NCBI RefSeq assembly: GCF_022867795.2
Contig: NZ_CP107006.1
Span: forward strand, 5,828,001 to 5,892,000
Origin: Chitinophaga horti
GTDB lineage: Bacteria; Bacteroidota; Bacteroidia; Chitinophagales; Chitinophagaceae
Direction: 5' to 3'
DNA: 64,000 nt
The translations under genes and the position numbers were made by a program. The notes below the pieces were generated by a model that did not search any database, was not told where the DNA came from, and saw only the letters and a list, made by a program, of their open reading frames with translations. This document shows, piece after piece, positions 16,718 through 24,953 of this stretch (position 1 is its first letter; each line of letters begins with the position of its first letter).

Positions 16718-16829
16718 AAGGGGCTGTCTCAAAAGTAGTTTGATGGTCATGAGAATCGCGTAAACGAAAAATTTCTCCATCAGGTACCCGTATAAAAACG
16801 GGTAGAAATTACTTTTGAGACAGCCCCTT
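16718..16829. repeat. Palindromic element with IS-like 20-bp terminal inverted repeats; likely bidirectional terminator
   Basis: A perfect 20-bp inverted repeat (16718-16737 and 16810-16829) contains GGGGCTGTCTCAAAAG, a word typical of insertion-sequence ends in Bacteroidota. The centre carries TCTCCATCAGGTACCCG (16774-16790) and a small hairpin ACCCGT/ACGGGT. The same 17-bp core is found in the element at 60905-60999. It separates convergent genes, so its hairpin probably ends transcription from both sides. Confidence 0.7.
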
Positions 16830-16856
16830 TTCGTACAGTAGCAAGACGTTCCGCTT

Positions 16857-19370
16857 TTAGAAGGATAATTTGAAGCTTCCGAACACCCCGAAAGTACGAT
16901 TGTATTCCTCCCCGGGTTTGCGGCCAGGCGCCACTCGCCACACAAAATCTACCCGCAGGAATTTCAGGATATTTTCCACGCCGGTACCAACTTCGAGGTA
17001 CGGGCTGCCTTCCAGTGTTTTGAAAGCATAGCCGTTATTCAGGTTCAGTTGTTTGTTCTTTTCAGTGAGTTTGCCGATCACACCTTTCGCCGTCCAGAAC
17101 TGGCGGAACTTCAGTTTACGCACTAACGGTATGTAGTTGAAGATGCCGCTGCCGATCGTATGTTCTACGTTAAAGCCCGCGTATTCATCACTCAGGAACT
17201 CGAAGCGGTTCATCATGTTAAACGCGTACTTGTTGTAATAGTAAATTTCGTTACCGGGATGTATTTCCAGCAGGGGATAAGGCAATGCGGGACCGAATAC
17301 TTTACCGCCGAACAAGTTGTAATAAATGGTGCCCAATGCGCCTACTTTCCAGTAATCAGATACGGTGAGTGATACCTTTTCGTAAGAGTAGTTGCTGCCG
17401 GCGACGCCTGGTATGCCTACTGCGAAACGGCCTTCCACCACAGGATATTTGCTGCCAAGGCTATAGCGGTAGTAGTTGCCTTCCAGGAACTCTTCGCGAT
17501 AGGCATAACGGAGTTTTAAGGCCACTTCCGAGTTGGCTAACGGCGTGCGTCCGCTGATGTCCTTCGGATAGTATTCCTTGCCCGGAAGGGGCGCAAAAGG
17601 CATGAATTGTTTATGTATCACCGATAAGTGGTGAGAGAAGCCGTTGTAGTATTCTTTATAGAACTCGAGCCGCTTTTCGTCGATCATCATAAACTTCTGC
17701 GGAACGCCTTGTTTACGGATGGCGAGCGAGAAGATGTTGTCGGTACCTACCTCATCGTAGTACGTGGCGCCGTTGTCGAGGTCGCGGGTGTAGGAGGCGT
17801 ACAGGTAAGTGCGTGGTGAACGGTCCAGTATCCACAACCCGGTCATTTTACCTTTGAAACGCTGGTCGCCGAAGCCGTACGCCAGGTAGCCGTAAAGATA
17901 AATGTCTTTATGCACCTGCGGCGTCGTGCCCAGGTCGAGGCGCATACGGAAGCCTTCGAGGCGGTTTTGGCTGAACAGGTACCAATACGGGCCCCATTCC
18001 AGCGGACCGAAAGCTTTGTATCCGGTAGCAATGAATTTGATCGTGTTGGAGTACTTCTGGAACAGCGGCATTTTTTGCAGCGTGTCCACCATCTTATAAA
18101 TCGCTACTTCGTTTTTCGTGAGGGAATCGTGGCGGGCCTGCACCCAGTAATCTTCGTCACGTTTACGCGCGCTGTCGGCGATCACAATATTTTGCGGGTA
18201 CTTCTTTTTCTCTTCGAAGATGTTGGTGGCGGCCGTGTCGTTCACGATCACATGTTCGTAACTGGTGGTTTTGCGGCCGATAAACTCCAGTGTTTTCGTC
18301 GGTTTCGGGCTGGGCGTCCAGAAGTCGACGATGAACTTATCTTTTGCCAGGAACCACTGCGTACTGTCGTAAATCGGCTTAAACTCCTGCACCAGGCTAA
18401 TGCGGCGTACAAAGTTAATGTTGGCATCACCCGGTACCGACATACTCATTTTCTGTACTGCATACGTACTGTCCTGCACCCACACTTCTCCCACAAACAC
18501 ATTTTCTCCTTTTCTTTTCGGGAGGAAGTTAAGTTTGATGTACCGCTTGCTGGCCACGTACTGCGTATCGGTAATGCGGTAGTTGTAAAACATGGCGCCG
18601 CTGTTGGAGATCGGGCTTACGAATTGTTTATCGAATACCGGGATGTAGTTGTCGTATACGTTTATGTTCTGGTACATGCTGCCCAGGAACTTTGTTACAC
18701 TTTCATTGTCTAAGCCGGATGTGCGGCTGGCTTTGATAATCTCTTTCTCTTTCCGCGGGCTGCGTTGAAAGTAGTAATCAGAAATTGATTCCGTCAGGAA
18801 TACCGGCAGGAAAGGTTTGGTTTCAGAAGTGCTGTCAATATTTTTCAGTACAAAAGCAAAAGGTTTAGTGAAGCGGTTCTTCGACAATTTAACCGTATTC
18901 AGGTTTTTCATGTCCAGCTCCAGCTTATTGTATACCTCGTATTTGTAGTTGTCTAGTTTATCGTAATTGTTGTCGGGTTTACGGCGAATGATTTGTCGGA
19001 GCAGGAGCAAGGCAAAGTTAACGTTCGCTTTTACTTCGAACTGTTTAAGCGATACATCGGAGCGGCTGATCTCAAAATTGATAAGCTGCGCCGTATCGGT
19101 ACGGCTAACAAACATTACAGTTCGCTGGTATCCCATTACTCTAACAAGTAATGAATCAGATGGTATTCCGTTCAGGTTGAATTGATAAAAACCTTCTTCG
19201 TTGGTGACCATTCCCTCGTTGGTGCCTAGGAACTGCAAAGTTGCAAAGGGGATTACTTCCTGGGAATGCGCATCTTTAACCACACCACTGACCTTATATC
19301 GTTGAGCCTGAATGCCTGAGAAACTGACAATGCCGATCATCAGCGCTAAAATTCTTTTCCATGCGGTCAT
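16857..19370 (-). CDS. DUF5686-type outer-membrane protein with carboxypeptidase-regulatory-like domain
   Basis: An 837-residue envelope protein of a Bacteroidota-specific family. After a signal peptide (about 1-22, ending GIQAQ) comes a CarboxypepD_reg-like beta-sandwich (YKVSGVVKDAHSQEVIPFATLQF, residues about 25-105). The long remainder, rich in aromatic beta strands and ending in FGVFGSFKLSF, looks like an outer-membrane barrel of the DUF5686 family. The final Phe fits a Bam-inserted barrel. No catalytic motif is visible and the function is unknown. It converges with the HmuY-like gene. Confidence 0.8.
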   Translation of the reverse strand: MTAWKRILALMIGIVSFSGIQAQRYKVSGVVKDAHSQEVIPFATLQFLGTNEGMVTNEEGFYQFNLNGIPSDSLLVRVMGYQRTVMFVSRTDTAQLINFEISRSDVSLKQFEVKANVNFALLLLRQIIRRKPDNNYDKLDNYKYEVYNKLELDMKNLNTVKLSKNRFTKPFAFVLKNIDSTSETKPFLPVFLTESISDYYFQRSPRKEKEIIKASRTSGLDNESVTKFLGSMYQNINVYDNYIPVFDKQFVSPISNSGAMFYNYRITDTQYVASKRYIKLNFLPKRKGENVFVGEVWVQDSTYAVQKMSMSVPGDANINFVRRISLVQEFKPIYDSTQWFLAKDKFIVDFWTPSPKPTKTLEFIGRKTTSYEHVIVNDTAATNIFEEKKKYPQNIVIADSARKRDEDYWVQARHDSLTKNEVAIYKMVDTLQKMPLFQKYSNTIKFIATGYKAFGPLEWGPYWYLFSQNRLEGFRMRLDLGTTPQVHKDIYLYGYLAYGFGDQRFKGKMTGLWILDRSPRTYLYASYTRDLDNGATYYDEVGTDNIFSLAIRKQGVPQKFMMIDEKRLEFYKEYYNGFSHHLSVIHKQFMPFAPLPGKEYYPKDISGRTPLANSEVALKLRYAYREEFLEGNYYRYSLGSKYPVVEGRFAVGIPGVAGSNYSYEKVSLTVSDYWKVGALGTIYYNLFGGKVFGPALPYPLLEIHPGNEIYYYNKYAFNMMNRFEFLSDEYAGFNVEHTIGSGIFNYIPLVRKLKFRQFWTAKGVIGKLTEKNKQLNLNNGYAFKTLEGSPYLEVGTGVENILKFLRVDFVWRVAPGRKPGEEYNRTFGVFGSFKLSF

Positions 19371-19449
19371 ACAGGGGGCAAATTAGATATTTTAAGGCTA
19401 TTTAAGCGTTCGTACCACTAAAATGACTTCATATTTACATCAAAATATA

Positions 19450-19480
19450 TTTGGAGGATAAGAAACTTTTAATAGCTTTG
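19450..19480 (+). promoter_or_regulatory. Predicted promoter of the membrane-protein/regulator operon
   Basis: TTTG (19450-19453) and TAGCTTTG (19473-19480) are 19 bp apart, a full match to the Bacteroidota -33/-7 consensus. The predicted start site is only about 14 nt before the ATG at 19501. The -7 box overlaps the left arm of the palindrome at 19476-19490. Confidence 0.7.
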
Positions 19481-19496
19481 TAGTGCAAAGTGCTTT
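19476..19496. promoter_or_regulatory. Candidate operator CTTTG-N5-CAAAG at the regulator operon
   Basis: CTTTG (19476-19480) and CAAAG (19486-19490) form an inverted repeat with a 5-bp spacer, continued by TGCTTT. The 12-mer GCAAAGTGCTTT is repeated exactly in front of creD (20528-20539). It overlaps the -7 box, so binding would repress. The winged-helix protein encoded downstream is the obvious candidate ligand. Confidence 0.55.
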
Positions 19497-19500
19497 ACTT

Positions 19501-20142
19501 ATGAACGAGCAACAACACCTAGATACCCTCACCGACATCAAACGGATGATGGAGCGCTCTACCAGGTTTATATCCCTGAGTGGCCTCAGCGGCATAATTG
19601 CCGGCGCGGCTGCCATAGCAGGAGGTGCGGTAGCGTTCGTGCTTATCCGGGATTATTATTACCAGTGGGACGTGTTGGGTAACCACAGCCGCCAGGACTT
19701 TCTGCACCTGAAGGTGAAGTTAATGGTGCTGGCGCTCGCAGTGTTGGTGATAGCGCTTACCGCAGGCTGCTACCTTACCTGGCGCCGCGCCCGCAGGAAC
19801 GGGGAGGCGATTTGGGATGGGGTGGCACGCAAAGTGCTGGTTAACCTGGCGATACCATTGGTAGCCGGCGGCGCGTTCGTTATGGGCTCGCTGTATAATG
19901 AAGTACCGGTGCTGATCGCTCCTGTGTGCCTCATTTTTTACGGTCTGGCCCTGGTCAACGCCAGTAAGTACACTTTGTCCGACATCCGCTACCTGGGATT
20001 GGTGGAAATCGCGCTGGGGATCGTTAATCTCTTCGCGGTACGGTATGGCCTGTATTTCTGGGTGCTTGGGTTTGGGGTACTACATATCGTGTACGGCACA
20101 TCCATGTGGTGGAAATATGAGCGTGGTACGAAGGTTTCTTAA
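19501..20142 (+). CDS. Polytopic membrane protein of unknown function, linked to a winged-helix regulator
   Basis: A 213-residue protein with a short hydrophilic N-terminus (MNEQQHLDTLTDIKRMMERS) and about six membrane segments (near residues 24-48, 73-93, 110-128, 131-147, 157-175 and 180-198). No catalytic motif is visible. Start 19501 is used because the in-frame GTG at 19483 lies in the -7/TSS region. Genes of this kind commonly precede a small winged-helix regulator and creD in Bacteroidota, which points to envelope sensing or stress, but the actual role is unknown. The regulator gene begins 61 bp downstream. Confidence 0.75.
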   Translation: MNEQQHLDTLTDIKRMMERSTRFISLSGLSGIIAGAAAIAGGAVAFVLIRDYYYQWDVLGNHSRQDFLHLKVKLMVLALAVLVIALTAGCYLTWRRARRNGEAIWDGVARKVLVNLAIPLVAGGAFVMGSLYNEVPVLIAPVCLIFYGLALVNASKYTLSDIRYLGLVEIALGIVNLFAVRYGLYFWVLGFGVLHIVYGTSMWWKYERGTKVS

Positions 20143-20203
20143 TCCGGAGAAGATTATGGAAATTCGTGTCCGAAAAGTAGCAGGGAGCAATTAAAGCGAA
20201 GCA

Positions 20204-20500
20204 ATGAATCCGATCGGTAACCTAAATAAGATTTTCGAAAGCCGCATCCGCCTCGGCGTGATGAGCGTTCTGATGGTCAATGAAGAAGTAAACTTCAATG
20301 ATCTCAAAGAAGTGTTGGAGGTAACAGACGGCAACCTGGCGTCGCACCTCAGCACGCTGGAGGAAAACGGGTTCCTGAAAGTGCATAAAGGTTTTATCGG
20401 TCGTAAAACAAATACTACATATTCTATTACCAAAGCAGGAGAGAAGGCCTTTAAAGGGCACATCGCCGCCTTGGAGCAAATGATCAAGTTTTCACAGTAA
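20204..20500 (+). CDS. Winged-helix transcriptional regulator (MarR/ArsR-like, DNA-binding domain only)
   Basis: A 98-residue single-domain protein. It starts with a helix containing ESRIRLGVMSVLM and continues with a recognition helix region GNLASHLSTLEENGFLKVHKGFIGRKTNTTYSIT, split here at its wing. Proteins of this family act as dimeric repressors without an obvious ligand domain. It is flanked by two near-identical CTTTG-N5-CAAAG palindromes, one before its operon and one before creD, suggesting autoregulation and control of creD. The effector is unknown. Confidence 0.85.
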   Translation: MNPIGNLNKIFESRIRLGVMSVLMVNEEVNFNDLKEVLEVTDGNLASHLSTLEENGFLKVHKGFIGRKTNTTYSITKAGEKAFKGHIAALEQMIKFSQ

Positions 20501-20516
20501 ATTTTTTTTGTCCTTA

Positions 20517-20539
20517 CACTTTGAAACGCAAAGTGCTTT
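20517..20539. promoter_or_regulatory. Candidate operator CACTTTG-N5-CAAAGTG in front of creD
   Basis: A perfect 7-bp inverted repeat (20517-20523 and 20529-20535) with a 5-bp spacer, continued by CTTT. It shares GCAAAGTGCTTT with 19485-19496. A near-consensus -7 box with one extra base (TACACTTTG, 20515-20523) coincides with the left arm. Confidence 0.6.
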
Positions 20540-20553
20540 TAGTTAAGTAAAAA

Positions 20554-20674
20554 GGAGGCCAGGCGGCAAAAAACTAACGCAGTAATGTGACTGACATTGC
20601 CATGCCCGACGGGTTCGAACGGGTGTAGCAAAACAAGCCGCAAACAGCGCCTGGCGGAGCTATGTCTTTTTTTT
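20554..20674 (+). promoter_or_regulatory. Structured leader of creD with attenuator-like end
   Basis: GCCAGGCG at 20558-20565 is a perfect complement of CGCCTGGC at 20648-20655, closing a domain of about 100 nt. The same left strand can instead pair as GCGGC (20563-20567) with GCCGC (20637-20641). Inside are a CAGT/ACTG hairpin and a CCCG/CGGG hairpin holding GGGTTCGAAC, a tRNA T-loop-like word. The 3' side can form AGCgCC-TGGC-GGaGCT (20646-20661), followed by eight T at 20667-20674. Mutually exclusive pairings before a U-tract suggest attenuation or a riboswitch. No known class was recognised. Confidence 0.5.
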
Positions 20675-20708
20675 CATCATCAACATAAACACGATTAAAA
20701 CACTTTTT

Positions 20709-22001
20709 ATGGAAGAATCATGGGTTAAACGTTACGCTTATATCATCAAAGCCGCTCTCATACTGATCATGATCGTGGTATTACTGGTTCCCCTTGCCAT
20801 GACGGAGGCTATGATCCGCGAGCGATCCTATCGCCAGGAGGAGGCGATTAGAGAAGTAAGCGGCAAGTGGGGACAGGCACAAACGGTAACCGGCCCTGTA
20901 CTGGTGGTGCCTTACAAAAAGGGAAATGCAGTTAATTATGCCTACTTCCTCCCCGAGGAACTAAACGTCGACGGCGACCTCGTTTCGGAAAACAGGCAGC
21001 GGGGAATTTACAATATCGCGGTTTATAACTCCAATATCAAACTGAACGGCCGGTTTAAACCCTTGTCTACAGAAGGTTTAAGCCTCGGTGCAGATACATT
21101 GTCGCTCAACGACGCCTTCCTGGCCGTAGGCATCACCGACCTGCGGGGTATTAATAAGGAGTTGAAAGCCAGCTGGGACGGCCGCGACATCAAGTTTATA
21201 CCTGGTTTGCCTAATTCAGAGGTATTGTCCAGCGGTATTCACGCAAAGATGTCATTGCAGCCTGACGATTCGGGCCACACCTTCAGCCTGAACCTTGCCC
21301 TGCGCGGCTCTGAGCAATTCAGCTGCTCGCCGTTAGGTGCAAATACGAAAGTATCGGTTCGCTCGAACTGGAGAACGCCCAGCTTCGACGGCGCCGTACT
21401 GCCTGAAACGCACAGCATCGGTAAAGACTCGGGCTTCGTGGCAAAATGGGAAACGCTCGGCATTGGCCGCACTTTCCCACAGGAATGGACGGGTAACAAC
21501 ATAAAAATCAATTCTTCCGACATCACTGTGAAACTCTTTCCTGCCATCGATACGTACCAGCAGTCACTCCGTTCGGTAAAATACTCCGTACTCATCATCG
21601 GTCTCACGTTCCTTTTGTTCTACTTCATCGAACTGTTGCAGGGCCGCGCAGTGCATCCGTTACAGTACATGCTCATCGGCCTGGCGTTGTGTATTTTCTA
21701 TACCCTGCTGATCGCGATTTCCGAGCAGCTGAATTTCACCATCGCGTATGCTATCGCTGCGACTATGACGGTAGGGTTGATCACGTTTTACTTGTCAAGC
21801 GTATTTAAGAACACCCGCACCGGCCTGGTGATCGGTGGCGCATTGGGCGGTTTGTATGCCTTCCTGTACGTGATCATTCGTTCTGAAGATCAGGCGCTGT
21901 TAATGGGCAGCATCGGCTTGTTCGTTACACTCGCTGTCGTGATGTTCATCAGCCGCCGCATCCGCTGGGAAAAATTATCTGCCCCAACTATTTCTCAATA
22001 A
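20709..22001 (+). CDS. creD: Cell envelope integrity protein CreD
   Basis: A 430-residue inner-membrane protein of the CreD family (E. coli CreD is about 450 residues). There is one N-terminal membrane segment (about 11-32), the characteristic region GPVLVVPYKK, a large periplasmic domain, and a block of C-terminal membrane segments starting near residue 290. In enterobacteria CreD belongs to the CreBC regulon and affects envelope integrity and colicin tolerance; its biochemical activity is unknown. There is no CreBC pair here; a winged-helix regulator takes the upstream place, the usual Bacteroidota arrangement. The radical SAM gene follows after 18 bp. Confidence 0.93.
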   Translation: MEESWVKRYAYIIKAALILIMIVVLLVPLAMTEAMIRERSYRQEEAIREVSGKWGQAQTVTGPVLVVPYKKGNAVNYAYFLPEELNVDGDLVSENRQRGIYNIAVYNSNIKLNGRFKPLSTEGLSLGADTLSLNDAFLAVGITDLRGINKELKASWDGRDIKFIPGLPNSEVLSSGIHAKMSLQPDDSGHTFSLNLALRGSEQFSCSPLGANTKVSVRSNWRTPSFDGAVLPETHSIGKDSGFVAKWETLGIGRTFPQEWTGNNIKINSSDITVKLFPAIDTYQQSLRSVKYSVLIIGLTFLLFYFIELLQGRAVHPLQYMLIGLALCIFYTLLIAISEQLNFTIAYAIAATMTVGLITFYLSSVFKNTRTGLVIGGALGGLYAFLYVIIRSEDQALLMGSIGLFVTLAVVMFISRRIRWEKLSAPTISQ

Positions 22002-22019
22002 CCCTCATAAGTCCGCATC

Positions 22020-23420
22020 ATGAAAATTAAAATGATACTGCCGGCGCTTACAGAAGCAAAAAGCCCGTACTGGCGCCCTATCAAATACTCGTTGTTCCCT
22101 CCCCTGGGATTGGCCACGCTGGCCGGTTATTGCAGGGCCGACGATGAAATCGACCTGCAGGACGAGCATGTGGAGGAGCTGAGGACGGACGATATGCCCG
22201 AACTGGTGATCATACAGGTGTACATCACCAATGCTTACCGGGCGTATGCGCTGGCAGATCATTACCGCAAAAAGGGCTGCTATGTTTGCCTGGGCGGACT
22301 GCACGTTACATCCCTGCCGGAAGAGGCGATGCCGCATGCAGACAGTATTTTCATCGGACCGGGAGAAGATATTTTCCCAGCCTTCCTGGAAGATTTCCGG
22401 AACAAAAGGCCGCTACCTCGCTACGTATCCCGCATCAGAACGTTGCAGGGAGTACCTAAAGTTCGCCGCGACCTGATTAAACGTTCCTATTATCTCGTAC
22501 CTAATTCCATTGTTGTAACCCGTGGCTGCCCGCATCACTGCGACTTCTGTTACAAGGATGCCTTCTTTGAAGGGGGACGATCTTTTTACACCCAGACCGT
22601 TGATGATGCATTGTCTGAAATCGATCGTCTCCCCGGGCGCCACCTGTATTTTCTCGACGATCATCTGTTGGGCAACCAACGTTTTGCATCCGGACTTTTC
22701 GAAGGTATGAAAGGTATGGACCGCGTGTTCCAGGGCGCGTCTACGGTGGATGCGATATTACGCGGCGACCTCATTGAGAAGGCGGCCGAAGCCGGTATGC
22801 GCAGTGTGTTCATAGGTTTTGAAACCCTGGCGCAGGGCAATCTTTTGCAAAGCAATAAAAAGCAAAACCTGGGCAAGGATTACGCCGCCGCGATCCGCCG
22901 CTTGCACGACCTTGGCATCATGATCAATGGCAGCTTCGTGTTCGGGCTGGACGAAGATGGGCCGGATGTGTTTAAACGTACGGTGGACTGGGCTGTTCAA
23001 ATGGGGCTTACTACCTGCACGTTTCACATCCTCACACCTTACCCGGGCACTGGATTGTATAAAAGTATGCAGGCCGAAGGCCGTTTGCTGCACAGCAACT
23101 GGGATTTGTACGATACACGTAATGTCGTTTACAAAACCCGCGGCTTGTCGGCCGAACAGCTGAAGGCTGGCTACGACTGGAGTTATAAATCTTTTTATTC
23201 CTGGAGTAACATTGCCCGCGCCTCGCTGCAACACGACGATATCAAACACCAGCTGAAACACTTTGCTTACGCTGGTGGCTGGAAGAAATTTGAACCCTTG
23301 TGGAACTTCATTATAAAGAACCGCCATCTAAACCAAATGCTGCCACTGCTGGAGGCGATACTGTCCAAAGTAAGGAACGGGCCGGACAGGTATTCGCCCC
23401 AGCCAGTGCTGCAGCATTGA
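22020..23420 (+). CDS. B12-binding-like/radical SAM protein (B12-rSAM group, DUF4070-like C-terminus)
   Basis: A 466-residue protein. The N-terminal 130 residues form a Rossmann-like domain of the cobalamin-binding type (PPLGLATLAGYCR, then VCLGGLHVTSLPEEA and IFIGPGEDIFP), but I do not see the DxHxxG base-off motif. The radical SAM core has C170, C174 and C177 in GCPHHCDFC, the Cx3Cx2C cluster ligands. The C-terminal part resembles DUF4070-type extensions found in HpnJ/HpnP-like and other methyl- or adenosyl-transfer enzymes. The substrate is unknown. It lies in an operon with creD, a DagK homologue and two membrane proteins, suggesting a lipid or envelope substrate, which is inference. Confidence 0.85.
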   Translation: MKIKMILPALTEAKSPYWRPIKYSLFPPLGLATLAGYCRADDEIDLQDEHVEELRTDDMPELVIIQVYITNAYRAYALADHYRKKGCYVCLGGLHVTSLPEEAMPHADSIFIGPGEDIFPAFLEDFRNKRPLPRYVSRIRTLQGVPKVRRDLIKRSYYLVPNSIVVTRGCPHHCDFCYKDAFFEGGRSFYTQTVDDALSEIDRLPGRHLYFLDDHLLGNQRFASGLFEGMKGMDRVFQGASTVDAILRGDLIEKAAEAGMRSVFIGFETLAQGNLLQSNKKQNLGKDYAAAIRRLHDLGIMINGSFVFGLDEDGPDVFKRTVDWAVQMGLTTCTFHILTPYPGTGLYKSMQAEGRLLHSNWDLYDTRNVVYKTRGLSAEQLKAGYDWSYKSFYSWSNIARASLQHDDIKHQLKHFAYAGGWKKFEPLWNFIIKNRHLNQMLPLLEAILSKVRNGPDRYSPQPVLQH

Positions 23421-23442
23421 TCAAACTAAAAAACTAACAACG

Positions 23443-23847
23443 ATGAAAACAATGATCTCCAATTCCCGCTGGCCTTTGTGGCTGGGAATTATACTCACAC
23501 TGCCAGCTGGCTGGCTGATCTTAATGACCGTACTGAAGTATGGTATGGGCTATTCCTTTCTGTCAGACTGGTCGGGACCGGCGGCTGAGAGTATGGGGCT
23601 GGTCACTTATGGCCTCGGCTTTAATTTATGGGTAATACTCGCGCCCACGCTGGCGGTCATCATTAACGTATTGTCTTTTACCCACTGCGAATACACCTTT
23701 TACCAGCATTTTATTTCGATGCGTTTTATGGTGCGCAAAAACTGGTGGAATATGGCGGTAGCCGCCAACGGGATGCTTATCTTAGGGATGGTTTTTATCT
23801 ATTTGCTGGGAGAGAACGGCTGGCGTTTCATGTTCCTTTTTGAATGA
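23443..23847 (+). CDS. Small membrane protein of unknown function
   Basis: A 134-residue protein with three or four hydrophobic segments (about 11-32, 56-78 and 104-125). No motif is recognised. It starts 22 bp after the radical SAM gene, and its TGA stop overlaps an ATG in the next frame (23844-23847), so it is part of the same operon. Confidence 0.7.
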   Translation: MKTMISNSRWPLWLGIILTLPAGWLILMTVLKYGMGYSFLSDWSGPAAESMGLVTYGLGFNLWVILAPTLAVIINVLSFTHCEYTFYQHFISMRFMVRKNWWNMAVAANGMLILGMVFIYLLGENGWRFMFLFE

Positions 23848-23882
23848 CTGCCCCAACGTTCTTTGCTGTTAATACTTTTTGT

Positions 23883-24260
23883 ATGTCCATTTTTAAACAA
23901 ACCATTCGCAACCGGGTACGAAGTTTTGGCTACGCCTTCAGCGGAATTGTCGCTTTTCTTAAAAGTGAGCCGAACGGGCGCATTCACGCGGTAGCCACTG
24001 TATTGGTCATTGCCGCAGGTTTTTATTTTGATATCGGGTTGATGGAATGGGGCTTGCTCGTGCTGGTGATGGGATTAGTATGGATTACCGAAATACTTAA
24101 CACAGCCATCGAAAAAGCAATGGACCATGTTGCGCCCGGGCGGCATACTATGGTGAAATTCGTGAAGGACGTGGCAGCAGCGGCGGTACTTATTGCTGCC
24201 ATCACCGCCGTGGTGATCGGTGGTATTATTTTCTTACCCAAAATAGCTGAATTTTTATGA
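23883..24260 (+). CDS. Diacylglycerol kinase family protein (DgkA/undecaprenol kinase type)
   Basis: A 125-residue integral membrane kinase of the prokaryotic DgkA fold with three membrane helices. The catalytic motif is complete: E70, N73 and E77 in ITEILNTAIEKAMD. In Gram-positive bacteria and probably Bacteroidota such proteins phosphorylate undecaprenol as well as diacylglycerol, recycling lipid carriers. The start at 23883 gives the family-typical N-terminus (IRNRVRSFGYAFSG); an ATG at 23844 would add 13 residues and overlap the previous stop. The DUF1361 gene overlaps its 3' end by 4 bp. Confidence 0.9.
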   Translation: MSIFKQTIRNRVRSFGYAFSGIVAFLKSEPNGRIHAVATVLVIAAGFYFDIGLMEWGLLVLVMGLVWITEILNTAIEKAMDHVAPGRHTMVKFVKDVAAAAVLIAAITAVVIGGIIFLPKIAEFL

Positions 24261-24925
24261 AGGCACGACAGTTAACGTACCTGCTTACACGAAAATATAC
24301 TTTAACCGACATGACCTGTGTTGGCGCCGCGTTTTGCCTGTTGCTCGTAACAGCACGCACGGCCTACACCCGCGATGCCGGTTACTTTTTTATGGTGTGG
24401 AATCTCTTTTTAGGATACGTACCTTTTATAATCAGTAATGCCATGGCCCGCATACCCGCCCTGGTACAGCGTTGGTGGCTGCTCATTCCCACCCTGTGCT
24501 GCTGGATACTGTTTTTGCCCAACGCTCCGTACATGATCACGGATTTGTTCCATCTTGAACCTTTTGGCCCTGTGCCGCAGTGGTTTGATTTGTTCCTGCT
24601 TTGCTCGTTTGCTTTTACGGGTTTGATGGTGGGTTACTTGTCAATGGCTCAGGTGAAGCAATTGTTACAGCAACGCTTCGATGCGGGCTTGCGTGGGTTT
24701 AACCTGCCAGTGATCTGGTTATGTGCGATTGGTGTGTATATCGGCCGTTTTTTACGTTGGAACAGCTGGGATTTGTTTACGCGTCCGCTCGCGGTGTTGA
24801 GCGATTTGCTGGGGATCTTGTTTCACCCGGCGCGGTATCCGGGAGCCTGGGGCTTTACTTTCTGTATGGGCTGTTTTATGAGTATCCTTTATTATACTGC
24901 AAAAAAAATCCCGGGCCGCATGTGA
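24257..24925 (+). CDS. DUF1361 family membrane protein
   Basis: A 222-residue protein with about six membrane segments and the family hallmarks: MVWNLFLGYVPF early and ILFLPNAPYMITDLFHL near the middle. DUF1361 has no established function. Its ATG overlaps the TGA of the kinase gene (24257-24260), and it is the last gene of the creD operon: its own stop codon lies in the loop of a bidirectional terminator shared with the convergent gene. Confidence 0.85.
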   Translation: MKARQLTYLLTRKYTLTDMTCVGAAFCLLLVTARTAYTRDAGYFFMVWNLFLGYVPFIISNAMARIPALVQRWWLLIPTLCCWILFLPNAPYMITDLFHLEPFGPVPQWFDLFLLCSFAFTGLMVGYLSMAQVKQLLQQRFDAGLRGFNLPVIWLCAIGVYIGRFLRWNSWDLFTRPLAVLSDLLGILFHPARYPGAWGFTFCMGCFMSILYYTAKKIPGRM

Positions 24926-24934
24926 CCCGGGATT
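24907..24934. terminator. Bidirectional terminator between the creD operon and the convergent outer-membrane gene
   Basis: AATCCCGGG pairs with CCCGGGATT (9 bp) around a 10-nt loop, with A-rich and T-rich flanks on either side. The stop codon of the DUF1361 gene lies in the loop. Confidence 0.85.
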
Positions 24935-24953
24935 TATCTTTTATATCTGTTGG

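Noticed and set aside
16718..16829. Complete insertion sequence
   Set aside because: Only 112 bp long with no transposase; kept as a palindromic non-autonomous element or terminator.
19483..19500. GTG start six codons upstream for the membrane protein
   Set aside because: It lies immediately after the -7 box, at or before the predicted transcription start.
20600..20630. tRNA gene or tRNA-like T-arm (GGGTTCGAAC)
   Set aside because: No cloverleaf with acceptor, D and anticodon stems can be drawn around it; only the loop sequence is similar.
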